64,000 nt of DNA from an uncultured Sinobacteraceae bacterium. GTDB lineage: Bacteria > Pseudomonadota > Gammaproteobacteria > Nevskiales > Nevskiaceae. Below are positions 53,207 through 63,014 of this stretch, in pieces (position 1 is the first letter of the stretch; every line of letters starts with the position of its first letter). The notes beneath the pieces are model-generated. The model searched no databases. It was given only the letters and a program-made list of their open reading frames with translations, and was not told the DNA's origin. The position numbers were made by a program, and so were the translations under genes. The DNA lies in NCBI GenBank assembly GCA_903822975.1, contig CAIJRD010000010.1:62001-126000 (forward strand), in the 5' to 3' direction.

Positions 53207-54637
53207 TCAGGCGAGGGCGGCTTCCTTGATCAGCGGTTTGAAATCGACTTTCTCGCGCACCGCACACTGCGGGCAGGCCCATTCATCCGGGATGCGCGAC
53301 CAGGCATAGCCGGCCGGGAAGCCTTCATGCGGGCAGCCTTCGATCGGATCGTAAACGTAACTGCAGTTCGGGCACTGGAAGCAACCGGTCGACTGCACAT
53401 TGTTTGCAGGCGGCGTAACTGTCGTCGTGGTCGTGCGCGCATTCGTGGTATCGGCTGCTGCAGGCGGAGCCGACCAGCGTCGCAGCAACTGCGTGCGCCG
53501 TGGCGGATAGAGATTTGCCTTACGGAGATCGCCGCCGTGGTGCGCCACGACGCGCTTGTCCATCACCCAGAACCACAGCGGCGGCACGTAGGCCAGCAGC
53601 ACCATCGCGCCATAGCCGGACGGCAGTTGCGGGCTGTCGTCGAAATGGCGCAGCGCCTGGTAGCGCCGTGTCGGATTGGCGTGGTGATCGGAATGACGCT
53701 GCAGTTGGTAGAGGAACAGATTGGTCACGACGTGATTGCTGTTCCAGGAATGACACGGCTGGCAGCGCTCGTAGCGGCCGTCGGCGAGCTTCTGACGAAG
53801 CAGACCGTAATGCTCCAGATAGTTCACCACTTCGAGCAGCGTGAAGCCGAGTGTCGCCTGCGCAACTAGAAACAGTAGCGCCCAAGGCCCCAGCCAAAGC
53901 GTGAGCGCGCCGAACATCAGCACGGTCATGCTCCAGGCTTGCAGGTTCTCGTTGTCGATACTCCAGACCGACTTGCCCTGTCGCGCCAGGCGCTCGCGTT
54001 CGATCGCCCAGGCCGAGCGCAGGCTGCCGACCACTGTGCGCGGCAGGAAGTGGTAGAACGTTTCGCCCATGCGCGAACTGGCCGGATCGTCCGGCGTGGC
54101 GACGTTCTTGTGGTGGCCCTTGTTGTGCTCGATGAAGAAGTGACCGTAGGCCACCGGCGCCAGCGCAATCTTCGCAAGCCAGCGTTCGAGTGAATTGGTC
54201 TTGTGCCCGAGCTCATGCGCGGTGTTGATGCCGACACCGTTCGCCATGCCGGCGGTCAAGACGAGGCCCAGCATTTCCCACCAGACCAAGTGACCGTTGA
54301 CCGCCAGCCAGGCGCCGACAATCGTCACTGCGTACTGGCTTGGAATGTAGGCGTAGACGATGCGTGCGTAGTACGCATCCGCATCCAGTGCGGGCACCGC
54401 CGACTCCGGCGCATTGACGCGGTCCTCGCCAAGCAACCAATCCATCAGCGGCGCCAGCACGTAGAACACGATCGGCAGCGCGAACAGCCAGGCGCCGGAC
54501 GCACCGCGCAGCACCGCGACGACCGAGAGCAGTCCAATCAGCGGCAGCGCCGGACTCATCAACCACAACCAGCGCTTGCCGTCGATCCAGGTACTGCGGC
54601 TGGCGCTCACGTCCACTGTCGATTGCAGTGTATCCAT
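53207..54637 (-). CDS. alkB: Alkane 1-monooxygenase (AlkB) fused to rubredoxin
   Basis: This 476-residue protein has an AlkB-type membrane di-iron hydroxylase domain with His boxes HELGHK, EHNKGHHK and RHSDHH, and the NYLEHYGLLR motif. A Thr-rich linker (about 400-420) leads to a C-terminal rubredoxin with CPNC and CPQC iron ligands. Fusion supplies the electron carrier directly. An extra Cys replaces the usual Trp in the G-W-P turn of rubredoxin. The start at 54637 follows AGGAG at 9 nt. It hydroxylates alkanes or alkyl chains. The AraC gene is divergent. Confidence 0.93.
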   Translation of the reverse strand: MDTLQSTVDVSASRSTWIDGKRWLWLMSPALPLIGLLSVVAVLRGASGAWLFALPIVFYVLAPLMDWLLGEDRVNAPESAVPALDADAYYARIVYAYIPSQYAVTIVGAWLAVNGHLVWWEMLGLVLTAGMANGVGINTAHELGHKTNSLERWLAKIALAPVAYGHFFIEHNKGHHKNVATPDDPASSRMGETFYHFLPRTVVGSLRSAWAIERERLARQGKSVWSIDNENLQAWSMTVLMFGALTLWLGPWALLFLVAQATLGFTLLEVVNYLEHYGLLRQKLADGRYERCQPCHSWNSNHVVTNLFLYQLQRHSDHHANPTRRYQALRHFDDSPQLPSGYGAMVLLAYVPPLWFWVMDKRVVAHHGGDLRKANLYPPRRTQLLRRWSAPPAAADTTNARTTTTTVTPPANNVQSTGCFQCPNCSYVYDPIEGCPHEGFPAGYAWSRIPDEWACPQCAVREKVDFKPLIKEAALA

Positions 54638-54750
54638 GTGAAGCATCTCCTCTATGAGTGCTGGGAGATTGCGCCCGAACCCGGTCGACGACCGGTCATT
54701 TGTCGCCATGCTATAGTCATAATACGCCAGCACCGGAGCATCGACGACCT

Positions 54751-55788
54751 ATGGCTGTTGCAGATCTGCGCGTACCTGCTCGCTATTACGCCCGGCTGGC
54801 GCAGGTGCTCGCGAACGATCGTGTCGATCTCGCTGATCTGCTGCGCACATTGAAGTTGTCACCGCGCGTGTTCGCCGAGCCCGACACCACGATTCGTTTT
54901 TCGCAGGTGGATCGTCTGCTACAACGTGTCGCGAAGCTCAGCGGCCGCAGCGACCTCGCGTTTGAACTCGGCAAGTTGCTGACGGCGAGTTCGCACAGCC
55001 TGGTCGGCTTCGGCATGCTCAATAGCGATACCGTGGAGCAGGCGCTGCGTTTCGAAGCGCAGTACTTCCGGCTGGTGATGCCGAGCTTCCGCATGCGCTA
55101 CAGCAGCGGTGCAGATTTTGGCGAACTGTATTTCACACCAACGGTTGCGATGAGCCATGTGTCCTTAAGCTTCCATCTGGAAGCGATCGGCATGGCCGCC
55201 TTACGCGAACTCAGTGACCTCACCGGAAACAAACGGCCGCCGTGCCGGCTGGATCTCTCGATACCGCCGCCACCGCACGCCGCGCGTTATCGCGAACTGC
55301 ACGACGTGCGCGTGCGCTTCGACGCTGACGTGGTTCCGAGCGTGCGGCTGCGCCTGCTCGCAGATCCGCGCAGCTTTCCGCTTGCGATGGCGGACGCGAA
55401 CGCGCGCCGCGTGGCCGAGGAGCGATGCCGTCTGCTGGTGCAACAGGCGGCCAGCGTGCGCGGTTTCGCCGATTGGGTGGCGATGACGCTGCGTGAAGTC
55501 GGCGAAGGTCTGCCGTCGCTCGACGAACTCGCTGCGATGCTCAACCTGTCCACGCGCACGCTGAATCGCTATCTGGAACGCGAAGGCACCAGTTTCCGCG
55601 CCTTGTCGGGGCGCATCCAGCACGAGCTGGCCTGCGAGCGACTGTCACGCGGCAACATGAGCGTCACCGAAGTCGCCTATTCGCTCGGATTCAAGGACGC
55701 ATCGAATTTTGCGCGCGCATTCCGCGCACGCGCCGGCTACAGTCCTGGCGAACATGCGCGCCGAGTCGCGCGACCGTCGAAGCGCTGA
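54751..55788 (+). CDS. AraC-family regulator divergent from alkB
   Basis: This 345-residue protein has an Arabinose_bd-type N-terminal domain (SHSLVGFGMLNSDTVEQALRFEAQYFRL) and a C-terminal AraC domain (LAAMLNLSTRTLNRYLEREGTS; AYSLGFKDASNFARAFRARAGYS). It is divergent from alkB with 113 bp between the starts, so it likely activates alkB, as AraC/XylS proteins do for other alkB genes. The inducer may be an alkane or alkanol. Confidence 0.9.
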   Translation: MAVADLRVPARYYARLAQVLANDRVDLADLLRTLKLSPRVFAEPDTTIRFSQVDRLLQRVAKLSGRSDLAFELGKLLTASSHSLVGFGMLNSDTVEQALRFEAQYFRLVMPSFRMRYSSGADFGELYFTPTVAMSHVSLSFHLEAIGMAALRELSDLTGNKRPPCRLDLSIPPPPHAARYRELHDVRVRFDADVVPSVRLRLLADPRSFPLAMADANARRVAEERCRLLVQQAASVRGFADWVAMTLREVGEGLPSLDELAAMLNLSTRTLNRYLEREGTSFRALSGRIQHELACERLSRGNMSVTEVAYSLGFKDASNFARAFRARAGYSPGEHARRVARPSKR

Positions 55789-55901
55789 GTGGTGATCGCG
55801 CACATCGTTACGGCCAGCCGACGCATTTGCGTGATGCGCGGCCATGGTGGATGAGCGCGTGTCGCGCTCGGCGCTGATCTTCCGCCGGGATCGCAGCTCC
55901 G

Positions 55902-56783
55902 TCAGGCGCCAGTCGGAAGCAGGGCCATAAAAGCCTCGAGTGCCGGGCTCGGTGAGGTGTTTTTGAGCCGCACGCGGTACAGCGGGCGCCGGATGTTCAA
56001 GCCACGCACCGGAACGATCGTCAGCGTCTTCGCGCGCACTTCGGTTCGAACCGCGAGCGCGGAGAGAATTGCCAGTCCGATACCGGTGGCGACAGTTTGC
56101 TTGATCGCCTCGGTGCTGGCCAAGGTCATCGCCGCGCGAACGTTGAGCTTCTTTGCGGTCAGCGCCTGCTCGGTAACCGCGCGGGTACCGGAACCGACCT
56201 CATGCATCAGCAAGGGGTACTCGGCGAGCGCGGCGAGCGAAAGCGGTGTCTGCCGACTCACCGGGTGGCGCGGGGCGGCGATCAAGACCAGTTCGTCCTT
56301 TGCGAACACGCGATAGTCGAGCAGATCGCTGCTGACGATACCTTCGGCGAAGCCGATGTCGATTTCGCCGGCGATCAGTTTGCTCTCGATCGTCGAGGTG
56401 TTCTCCACCTGCAGCGAAATCTCGACACCCGGATGGCGCTGGCGATACGCGGCCAAAAGCGGTGGCAGCAGGTACGCGCCGATCGTTCGGCTCGCGCCGA
56501 TCGTTATGCGACCGTGTGCAAGCTGCTGCAGATTGTTCAAGGCGTGCTCGGCTTCGACTTCGATCGCGAACAGTCGATTTGCATAGCCGAGCAACACGCG
56601 GCCCGCCTCGGTCAGCCGCATGCCGCGTGGCAGGCGGTCGAACAGCACCACGCCCAAGGTGCGCTCGAAGTCGCCGAGCTGCTTTGAGACGGCGGACTGG
56701 CTGATGTGCAATTGCTGCGCGCCGCCACTGACGCTGCCGCAGGACGCGACGGCCTGGAAGATCGCGAGATGGTTGAGGTTCAT
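55902..56783 (-). CDS. LysR-family regulator divergent from cysC
   Basis: This 293-residue LTTR has the N-terminal winged HTH (VASCGSVSGGAQQLHISQSAVSKQLGDFERTLGVVLFDRL) and a substrate-binding domain (ITIGASRTIGAYLLPPLL; DIGFAEGIV). It is transcribed away from the cysC-sat operon with 161 bp between the starts, so it could control sulfate activation. It lacks obvious CysB-specific features, so this is inferred from position. Confidence 0.88.
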   Translation of the reverse strand: MNLNHLAIFQAVASCGSVSGGAQQLHISQSAVSKQLGDFERTLGVVLFDRLPRGMRLTEAGRVLLGYANRLFAIEVEAEHALNNLQQLAHGRITIGASRTIGAYLLPPLLAAYRQRHPGVEISLQVENTSTIESKLIAGEIDIGFAEGIVSSDLLDYRVFAKDELVLIAAPRHPVSRQTPLSLAALAEYPLLMHEVGSGTRAVTEQALTAKKLNVRAAMTLASTEAIKQTVATGIGLAILSALAVRTEVRAKTLTIVPVRGLNIRRPLYRVRLKNTSPSPALEAFMALLPTGA

Positions 56784-56944
56784 CGCGGCTGCTTGGAACG
56801 CATTCTGAGTTGATATGAATAAAACAGAACGATAGCATGACAATCTTGCCTTTTTCTTATAGGCCTGAACTGCTTACGCTGCCCCACCGGCGAAGTGCCG
56901 GAACCGCCCGGTTTCACCGTGCGCTATCGAACAACGAGAATCCT

Positions 56945-57565
56945 GTGACCGAACAAAAAGCAAGCAATGTCACCTGGCACGAAGGCGAAGTCACGCGCGC
57001 GCAGCGCGGCGAACTGCTCGGCCAGAAGGGTGCAACGATCTGGTTCACCGGCCTGTCCGGCTCGGGCAAGAGCACGGTTGCGGTGGCGCTGGAATCCGCG
57101 CTGCACGCACAGGGCCGCCTGTCTTATCGCCTCGATGGCGACAACGTACGCTTGGGCATCAACAAGAACCTCGGCTTCTCCGCTGAGGATCGCGCCGAGA
57201 ACATCCGCCGGATCGGCGAAATCGCCAAGCTGTTCGTCGACGCCGGCGTCATCGTGTTGTCGAGCTTCGTGTCGCCGTATCGCGCCGATCGCGACATCGT
57301 GCGCAAGCTGCACGCCGATGGCGGCATGGACTTCATCGAAGTGTATGTCGATGTGCCGCTCGCAGAAGCCGAGAAGCGCGACCCGAAGGGTCTTTACAAA
57401 AAGGCGCGCGCCGGCGAGATCAAGAATTTCACCGGCATCAGCGATCCCTACGAAGCGCCCGAAGCACCGGAACTGGTGCTGCCGAGTCATCAGATGAGCT
57501 TGCAACAGGAAGTCGACGCCCTGCTGAAGCTGCTGAGTGTGCGTGGCATTCTGCCCGCCGCTTGA
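56945..57565 (+). CDS. cysC: Adenylyl-sulfate kinase
   Basis: This 206-residue protein has the Walker [10 protein letters not shown] at about 36-44, [10 protein letters not shown], and [10 protein letters not shown], the APS kinase signature. It phosphorylates APS to PAPS. The GTG at 56945 is the start that matches family length; an upstream in-frame ATG at 56837 would add 36 unlikely residues. It lies 26 bp before sat. PAPS supports sulfate reduction or sulfotransfer. Confidence 0.94.
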   Translation: MTEQKASNVTWHEGEVTRAQRGELLGQKGATIWFTGLSGSGKSTVAVALESALHAQGRLSYRLDGDNVRLGINKNLGFSAEDRAENIRRIGEIAKLFVDAGVIVLSSFVSPYRADRDIVRKLHADGGMDFIEVYVDVPLAEAEKRDPKGLYKKARAGEIKNFTGISDPYEAPEAPELVLPSHQMSLQQEVDALLKLLSVRGILPAA

Positions 57566-57591
57566 TTGAACCACCGACGAGAACCCATCGC

Positions 57592-58788
57592 ATGATCAAA
57601 CCCCACGGATCCGACGCGCTGCAGCCACGCTTTGTTTACGACACGGTGCGGCACGAAGCGCTGCGCAAGGAAGCCGAAAGCCTGCCCGGCTTGCTGCTGA
57701 ACTCGGCGGCGGCGGCCAATGCAGTGATGCTCGGCGCCGGTTATTTCAATCCGCTGTCGGGCTACATGAACCTGGCTGACGCGCTGAGCGTGGCTAAGGA
57801 TCTGAAGACCGCGGCCGGCTTGTTCTGGCCGGTGCCGGTGCTGAATCTGACCAATCAGACGGGCCTGCGCGCCGGTCAGCGCATCGCGCTGCGCGACCCG
57901 AACATCGAAGGCCATCCGGTTTTGGCAGTGATGGACGTGCAGGACGTGGAACACGTCAGCGACGAACAACTGCAGTTCATGGCGAAGGAAATCTTCGGCA
58001 CGCTCGATCCCAAGCATCCGGGCGTATCCACATTTCTTGGGCTCGGCAACACGCTGCTGTCGGGGCCGATCGATGTGCTCAACTTCAGCTACTTCCAGAG
58101 CGAGTTTCCGGATACCTTCCGCACCGCCGTCGAAATCCGCAACGAGATCGCCGAGCGTGGCTGGAAAAAGGTTGTCGCGTTCCAGACGCGCAATCCGATG
58201 CACCGCGCGCACGAAGAACTTTGCCGCATGGCGCACGAGCGCCTTGGCACCGACGGCATCGTCATCCACATGCTGCTCGGCAAGCTCAAGGAAGGCGACA
58301 TTCCGGCGCCGGTGCGCGATGCCTGCATCCGCACGATGGTCGAGCATTACTTCCCGAAGAACACCGTGCTGATCAGCGGCTATGGCTTCGACATGATGTA
58401 TGCCGGTCCACGCGAAGCGGTGCTGCACGCGGTGTTCCGTCAGAACATGGGCGCGGACTATCTGATCGTCGGTCGCGATCACGCCGGCGTTGGCGACTTC
58501 TACGGTCCGTTCGATGCGCAGACCATTTTCGACGAGAAGGTACCGCCAGGTGCGTTGCAGATCGAAATCTTCCGCGCCGACAACACGGCGTACAGCAAGA
58601 AGCTCGATCGCGTCGTGATGATGCGCGAAGCGCCCGATCACACGGCTGAGGATTTCATCAGCCTGTCCGGTACCAAGGTGCGTCAGATGCTGGGGCAGGG
58701 CATCGCACCACCGCCGGAATTCTCGCGTCCGGAAGTCGCCAAGGTGCTGATGGAGTACTACCAGATCATCGACGCGAAGAAAGCCTGA
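57592..58788 (+). CDS. sat: Sulfate adenylyltransferase (ATP sulfurylase, homo-oligomeric type)
   Basis: This 398-residue protein is the single-chain Sat type. It has a PUA-like N-terminal domain, the catalytic QTRNPMHRAHE (HxxH) motif, and GRDHAGVGDFYGPFDAQ. It makes APS from ATP and sulfate, or runs in reverse. Most gammaproteobacteria use CysDN instead. It lies between cysC and a DHH phosphoesterase gene and forms an operon with them. Confidence 0.94.
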   Translation: MIKPHGSDALQPRFVYDTVRHEALRKEAESLPGLLLNSAAAANAVMLGAGYFNPLSGYMNLADALSVAKDLKTAAGLFWPVPVLNLTNQTGLRAGQRIALRDPNIEGHPVLAVMDVQDVEHVSDEQLQFMAKEIFGTLDPKHPGVSTFLGLGNTLLSGPIDVLNFSYFQSEFPDTFRTAVEIRNEIAERGWKKVVAFQTRNPMHRAHEELCRMAHERLGTDGIVIHMLLGKLKEGDIPAPVRDACIRTMVEHYFPKNTVLISGYGFDMMYAGPREAVLHAVFRQNMGADYLIVGRDHAGVGDFYGPFDAQTIFDEKVPPGALQIEIFRADNTAYSKKLDRVVMMREAPDHTAEDFISLSGTKVRQMLGQGIAPPPEFSRPEVAKVLMEYYQIIDAKKA

Positions 58789-58793
58789 GTCGC

Positions 58794-59759
58794 ATGAACT
58801 TCGTCGACGTCTTCAACGGTGACGCCGACGGACTGTGTGCGCTCACGCAGCTGAGACTTGACGAGCCGCGTGAGGCGAAGCTGGTCACCGGCGTCAAGCG
58901 CGACATCGACCTGCTGGAGCAGGTCGATGCGCAGCTCGGCGACCGCATCACGGTGCTGGACGTTTCGCTCGACAAGAATCGCGACGCACTGCTGCGCATC
59001 CTCGCAGCCGGCGCCGAAGTGCTGTATGTCGATCACCATTTCGCCGGCGACATTCCACAAAATGATCGTCTGACGGCGATCATCAACGAAGCACCGGATG
59101 TCTGTACCAGCCTGCTGGTGAATGGACGTCTGAAGAATCGCTTCGCCGCGTGGGCGGTGGTTGGTGCGTTCGGCGACAACCTCAACAAGAGTGCGGAGAC
59201 CTTGGCAAAGGGTTTGTCGCTCAGTACCGCGCAGTTGCGGTTACTCGAAGACCTCGGCACCTATCTGAACTACAACGGCTACGGCGAGCGTGTCGACGAT
59301 CTGCATTTCGCGCCGGATGCCTTGTTCCGGCTATTGAGTCGGCACCGCGATCCCTTGGCGTTCATCGCCGACGAGCCTGCGCACTTCCAGCAACTCGCCG
59401 ACGGCTATGCCACCGACATGGGCAAGGCGGCATCGACCCGCCCACAACCGGGATCGACCGACGACGCCGCGATACTGATCCTGCCGAATGAAGCCTGGGC
59501 GCGGCGTGTCAGCGGCGTGTACAGCAACGAGCTTACGAATCTGCATCCGGATCGCGCGCATGCGGTGCTCACCGAGAAGGCTGACGGCGCCTATCTGGTC
59601 AGCGTACGTGCGCCACTGAATCGCAAGAAGGGCGCGGACGAGCTGTGCCGTTCGTTTCCCACCGGTGGTGGCCGCGCAGCCGCAGCGGGCATCAACAATC
59701 TGCCTGCCGATCAACTCGACGAATTCGCGAAGCAGTTCTATCGGCGCTTCAGCCGCTAG
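58794..59759 (+). CDS. DHH/DHHA1-family phosphoesterase, possible pAp phosphatase
   Basis: This 321-residue protein has a DHH domain: FNGDADGLCA at the N-terminus, DVSLDKN, and the DHH motif YVDHHFAG. The DHHA1-like C-terminal domain has the motif FPTGGGRAAAAGI. NrnA-type relatives cleave 3'-phosphoadenosine 5'-phosphate (pAp) or short RNA. Its place 5 bp after sat in the cysC-sat operon suggests it removes pAp formed from PAPS, in the role of CysQ. This is inferred from context. Confidence 0.85.
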   Translation: MNFVDVFNGDADGLCALTQLRLDEPREAKLVTGVKRDIDLLEQVDAQLGDRITVLDVSLDKNRDALLRILAAGAEVLYVDHHFAGDIPQNDRLTAIINEAPDVCTSLLVNGRLKNRFAAWAVVGAFGDNLNKSAETLAKGLSLSTAQLRLLEDLGTYLNYNGYGERVDDLHFAPDALFRLLSRHRDPLAFIADEPAHFQQLADGYATDMGKAASTRPQPGSTDDAAILILPNEAWARRVSGVYSNELTNLHPDRAHAVLTEKADGAYLVSVRAPLNRKKGADELCRSFPTGGGRAAAAGINNLPADQLDEFAKQFYRRFSR

Positions 59760-60111
59760 TTTGGCTTGAGCTCCGATGCTGATGGCAGCCGAGCAACCGC
59801 AGGGGTTTTTGTTCAAGGTGAGCACGGCGGTCCAGACACGGCTGCTGTCGCGACCATGCCACCACGACCAATCCTTTGAAAAAACCCAAGTGCCCTTGCA
59901 ATCACGGGCACTCAAGCGGCTGTGCGCTTTCCAACAGCGCATGCGTTAAGGTCACGGAAGTCGTCAATGCCTATGCATCGCACAATGTCGAAATCCGACA
60001 TCTCTTCATGCGCCTGTAGTTTGGCACTCGTCGCACATGTCCGCTGGCTTTGTGCGTCGCGTGGCGTTAATCGCGCACCGTCTTTGCTGTGCCTTATTGC
60101 GTAGCGCTGAC
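59760..60111. other. Gap between convergent genes, with a likely reverse-strand terminator
   Basis: AGTGCCC and GGGCACT (59889-59912) form a 7-bp stem with a 10-nt loop. On the reverse strand it is followed, after CTTGGG-type bases, by six U (59879-59884), fitting the end of the leftward helicase mRNA. No gene is recognised in this 352-bp gap. Confidence 0.5.
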
Positions 60112-61995
60112 CTACATCTGGTTGCCGTGTGAACAGGATGCCAAAGCGCCCGCCACTCGTAGCGTAAATGACGAGGTTCGTTCCATCGTCATGACCAGAC
60201 GATCAGTTGCCCGGGTCATCGCGACGTAAAGCAATCGTGCCTCGCTGTCCTCCGGTTCCTTGCCATCGGGCATTTGGCCGATCCCCGGAATAAAAACCGT
60301 GTTGAATTCGAGCCCTTTGCTGCTGTGCATACTCACAAGCTTGACCGACGGCGCGCCCTCGAAGAGTCCGCGCTTTCCCGCCGAGCTATCCGCGGAGCGA
60401 TAAGGAATTCCGCGTCGTTCGAGTTGCTGTTCGAGACCTTCGACATGGCGGTCGCGACGATAGATGATTGCGATATCCGAGAGCGGTCTTCCTTGTGCCT
60501 GCTCATCCAGAATCCGATCTGCGATCAGCGCAGCCTCGGCCTGTTCCGATGCCGCATGGATCAATTCCGGAATCGGTCCGCGGCGTCCGGCGCTTTCCGG
60601 TGCCAGCACGGGCATATCGTCTTCGCCAACTGCGGTCGGCGTGAGCAATTCATTTGCAAACACTCGGGCGACGGTCAGGATCTCCAGCGTGTTGCGGTAA
60701 TTCAGTTTGAGAATGGTCGTGCGTCCCTGCGCCTGTACGCCGACGCTGGCGAAACTGAATTTCAGGCGTTTCTTTTTGCCCGTCCCATTGCCGTAAATCG
60801 CCTGCGCATCGTCGTACAGCACCAGCATTGAGTTGCTGGTCGGATCAACCATCTGCACGACAAGCTTGAACCACTCGGGCTGAAAGTCGTGCCCCTCGTC
60901 GATCATGACGGCGCCGTACTGTGCTCGCGGAATGTGGCCGCCCTCGACCCCGGCGATTGTTTGCTCGACCAAAGCTTTTGAATATTGATCGACGTTTCCA
61001 GTATTCGGTGGCAAGTCTTGGTTGTAGGTCATGAGCATCGACCGGCACCAGCCGTGGAAATTACGAACGACGACCTGATCGCCGACACCGTGAGCCTCGA
61101 TCATTTGTTTGAGTCGAGCCGCGAGCGTGAGGTTGTAGCAGAGCACCAAGATGGGCTTTGATAGCTCTCGTGCCAGTTTCAGGCAGCGATACCCGAGGAT
61201 CATCGTCTTTCCGGATCCGGCAACGCCGTGGATCACGCGATGACCATCGCCCATCGATCGCGCGAGAACTTCCTGATTGAGATCCATCACCCGGATCAAG
61301 TCTGGAATCTGAATGGCCGGCGCGGTGTTGCCCTGCTCAAACAGACCGAACTGATTCGCCTGCGGATTGACGCGGATTTCAGGAAACAGATGCCAGCGGA
61401 TTCGATCGAGCTGGGGGAGCGTCAGCTTGCAGGAGAAAACCTGCGTAAACATGCCCCAGAGTCGTTGCTGAAACCGCTCGGGGTCGGCATCTGCCAGCAT
61501 CTCATCCTTGCAGATGACGTGACCGGGTTCCAATACCTGATCTAAGCCCTTCTCAAGGAATTGCGTCCGCGTGATGTTGGTCAGTACCGCACCCCATCCA
61601 TAGGGCATCACCAACTTGTTGGGATGCTTGTGTGTTGCGGGATTACGAAGCGCAGGATCGCGCTCGAGCGTGACGGCTAACTCAAGCGCATAAACGCGGG
61701 CCTGCAGCAGCGGATTCTTCTCGGTGACCAATCCGCGATCGGTGAGCAGGTTGACCGTGTGCCGATCAAATCCGTGGATCGTATCGATCTTCCAATCCTT
61801 CACCTCCAGCACCAATACACCGCGCTGCGGATGGACGATGACAAAATCGGGATGGAGCTGCTTAGGCCCGATCGGGACGTTGTACCAGCACAGGTAGTCG
61901 TCCTCCAGCTTGTCCTCGAGTCGTTCTGAAAACCGCTTCTCGCCGGCCTGCATCCGTGGCAGGCACGCACTGCGCGAGGGTATCAATTTCGCCAT
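60112..61995 (-). CDS. NERD nuclease-domain UvrD-like helicase
   Basis: This 627-residue protein has an N-terminal NERD nuclease-related domain. The PD-ExK core is PDFVIVHPQRGVLVLEVKDW (Asp50, Glu64, Lys66). A superfamily 1 helicase follows, with Walker A GVAGSGKT at 257-264, Walker B MIDEGHDFQPEW, motif IV-like VSMHSSKGLEF and motif VI LYVAMTRATDRL. It may degrade or remodel DNA. NERD-helicases occur in some defence loci, but no partner genes are seen here. It stands alone, flanked by metabolic genes. Confidence 0.9.
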   Translation of the reverse strand: MAKLIPSRSACLPRMQAGEKRFSERLEDKLEDDYLCWYNVPIGPKQLHPDFVIVHPQRGVLVLEVKDWKIDTIHGFDRHTVNLLTDRGLVTEKNPLLQARVYALELAVTLERDPALRNPATHKHPNKLVMPYGWGAVLTNITRTQFLEKGLDQVLEPGHVICKDEMLADADPERFQQRLWGMFTQVFSCKLTLPQLDRIRWHLFPEIRVNPQANQFGLFEQGNTAPAIQIPDLIRVMDLNQEVLARSMGDGHRVIHGVAGSGKTMILGYRCLKLARELSKPILVLCYNLTLAARLKQMIEAHGVGDQVVVRNFHGWCRSMLMTYNQDLPPNTGNVDQYSKALVEQTIAGVEGGHIPRAQYGAVMIDEGHDFQPEWFKLVVQMVDPTSNSMLVLYDDAQAIYGNGTGKKKRLKFSFASVGVQAQGRTTILKLNYRNTLEILTVARVFANELLTPTAVGEDDMPVLAPESAGRRGPIPELIHAASEQAEAALIADRILDEQAQGRPLSDIAIIYRRDRHVEGLEQQLERRGIPYRSADSSAGKRGLFEGAPSVKLVSMHSSKGLEFNTVFIPGIGQMPDGKEPEDSEARLLYVAMTRATDRLVMTMERTSSFTLRVAGALASCSHGNQM

Positions 61996-62171
61996 CCCTG
62001 AATTCCCCTAAATCCGTCTCCCTGAATCAATGATGCCCCAGCGCGCCTGCCGTGTCAGGCTGTAACGGAAAGCGCCCAAGGAATTTGCGGCACGCAATAC
62101 CGCCGATTAGCCTAGTCTCATAACGCTTGGGAACGCGGCAGCACGAACTGCACCGATCAGGGGAAATACGC

Positions 62172-62699
62172 ATGTACAAAGAGAGCCCTCACTCCGGAAC
62201 TACGAACGTCGGACATGCAGTTGGCCCGACGGCCAAGCATGCAAGGACGAGAGCGATGGCGGCGAGGTCGATGCTGCTGGTCTGCCTAAGCGTTCTTCCA
62301 ATCACCCATCTGATTGCAGCCGAGCCTGCCGGGCACGTCACTGGCGTGGGTGGCGTGTTTTTCAAGGCGAAAGATCCGAAGGCATTGTCGACGTGGTATC
62401 GCGACGTGCTGGGACTTCCGGTGGAAGCCTGGGGCGGGGCAGCGCTGCGCTACGACGCACCTCAGCACCCTCCGGCGCTGGCTTGGAATGCGTTCTCAGC
62501 AGCGACCGATTACTTCGCGCCATCGACCAGCGCGTTCATGATCGACTATGCCGTCGACGACATGGACGCGATGCTCGCACGGCTGAGCGCAAAAGGCGTC
62601 GTAATTCTGAAGCGCGACGACAAGGATCCAAGCGGGCGCTTCGCATGGATTCTCGATCCGGAAGGCAACAAGATCGAGCTTTGGGAACCGAAGCGGTAG
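62172..62699 (+). CDS. Exported VOC (glyoxalase/bleomycin-resistance fold) protein
   Basis: This protein of about 175 residues has a VOC domain (GVGGVFFKAKDPKALSTWYRDVLGLPVEAWGG; FAWILDPEGNKIELWEP, giving the metal-site Glu) after a signal-peptide-like stretch (LVCLSVLPITHLIAAEP). An ATG at 62172 with AGGGGAAA upstream was chosen; an ATG at 62256 would give a shorter, more typical signal. A periplasmic VOC protein is uncommon. The reaction is unknown. Confidence 0.82.
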   Translation: MYKESPHSGTTNVGHAVGPTAKHARTRAMAARSMLLVCLSVLPITHLIAAEPAGHVTGVGGVFFKAKDPKALSTWYRDVLGLPVEAWGGAALRYDAPQHPPALAWNAFSAATDYFAPSTSAFMIDYAVDDMDAMLARLSAKGVVILKRDDKDPSGRFAWILDPEGNKIELWEPKR

Positions 62700-63014
62700 C
62701 AAGCTGATAGTGAGTTGATGTTGAGACCTTGCGAACGAGCACGCCTTCTACAACAGAGCGCCATGCATTCTCAGATGCGACGCGAATACAATCGAGGGAC
62801 GCGCGATGCAATCTCGAATTGGCACCTGCAAGGCGAGGCCTTCGTCCCGACAACTCGCGATGTCGATCGCGACTTGCATGCCAGAAAGCCATGCGTCGCG
62901 TTCTCTCCGTCGCAGCCCGACTGATCAGCTTGAGTGGAGCGCAACTCGCCCGAGAGGGCATTGGCCGACGACCGCGGTGCGCGTAAGCGCATGCACGAAG
63001 CAACAGGAGTTTCT
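62700..63014. other. Intergenic region, no gene recognised
   Basis: No gene was recognised in this 315-bp gap. The right end carries the CAGGAG of the DUF4386 gene. Confidence 0.5.
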
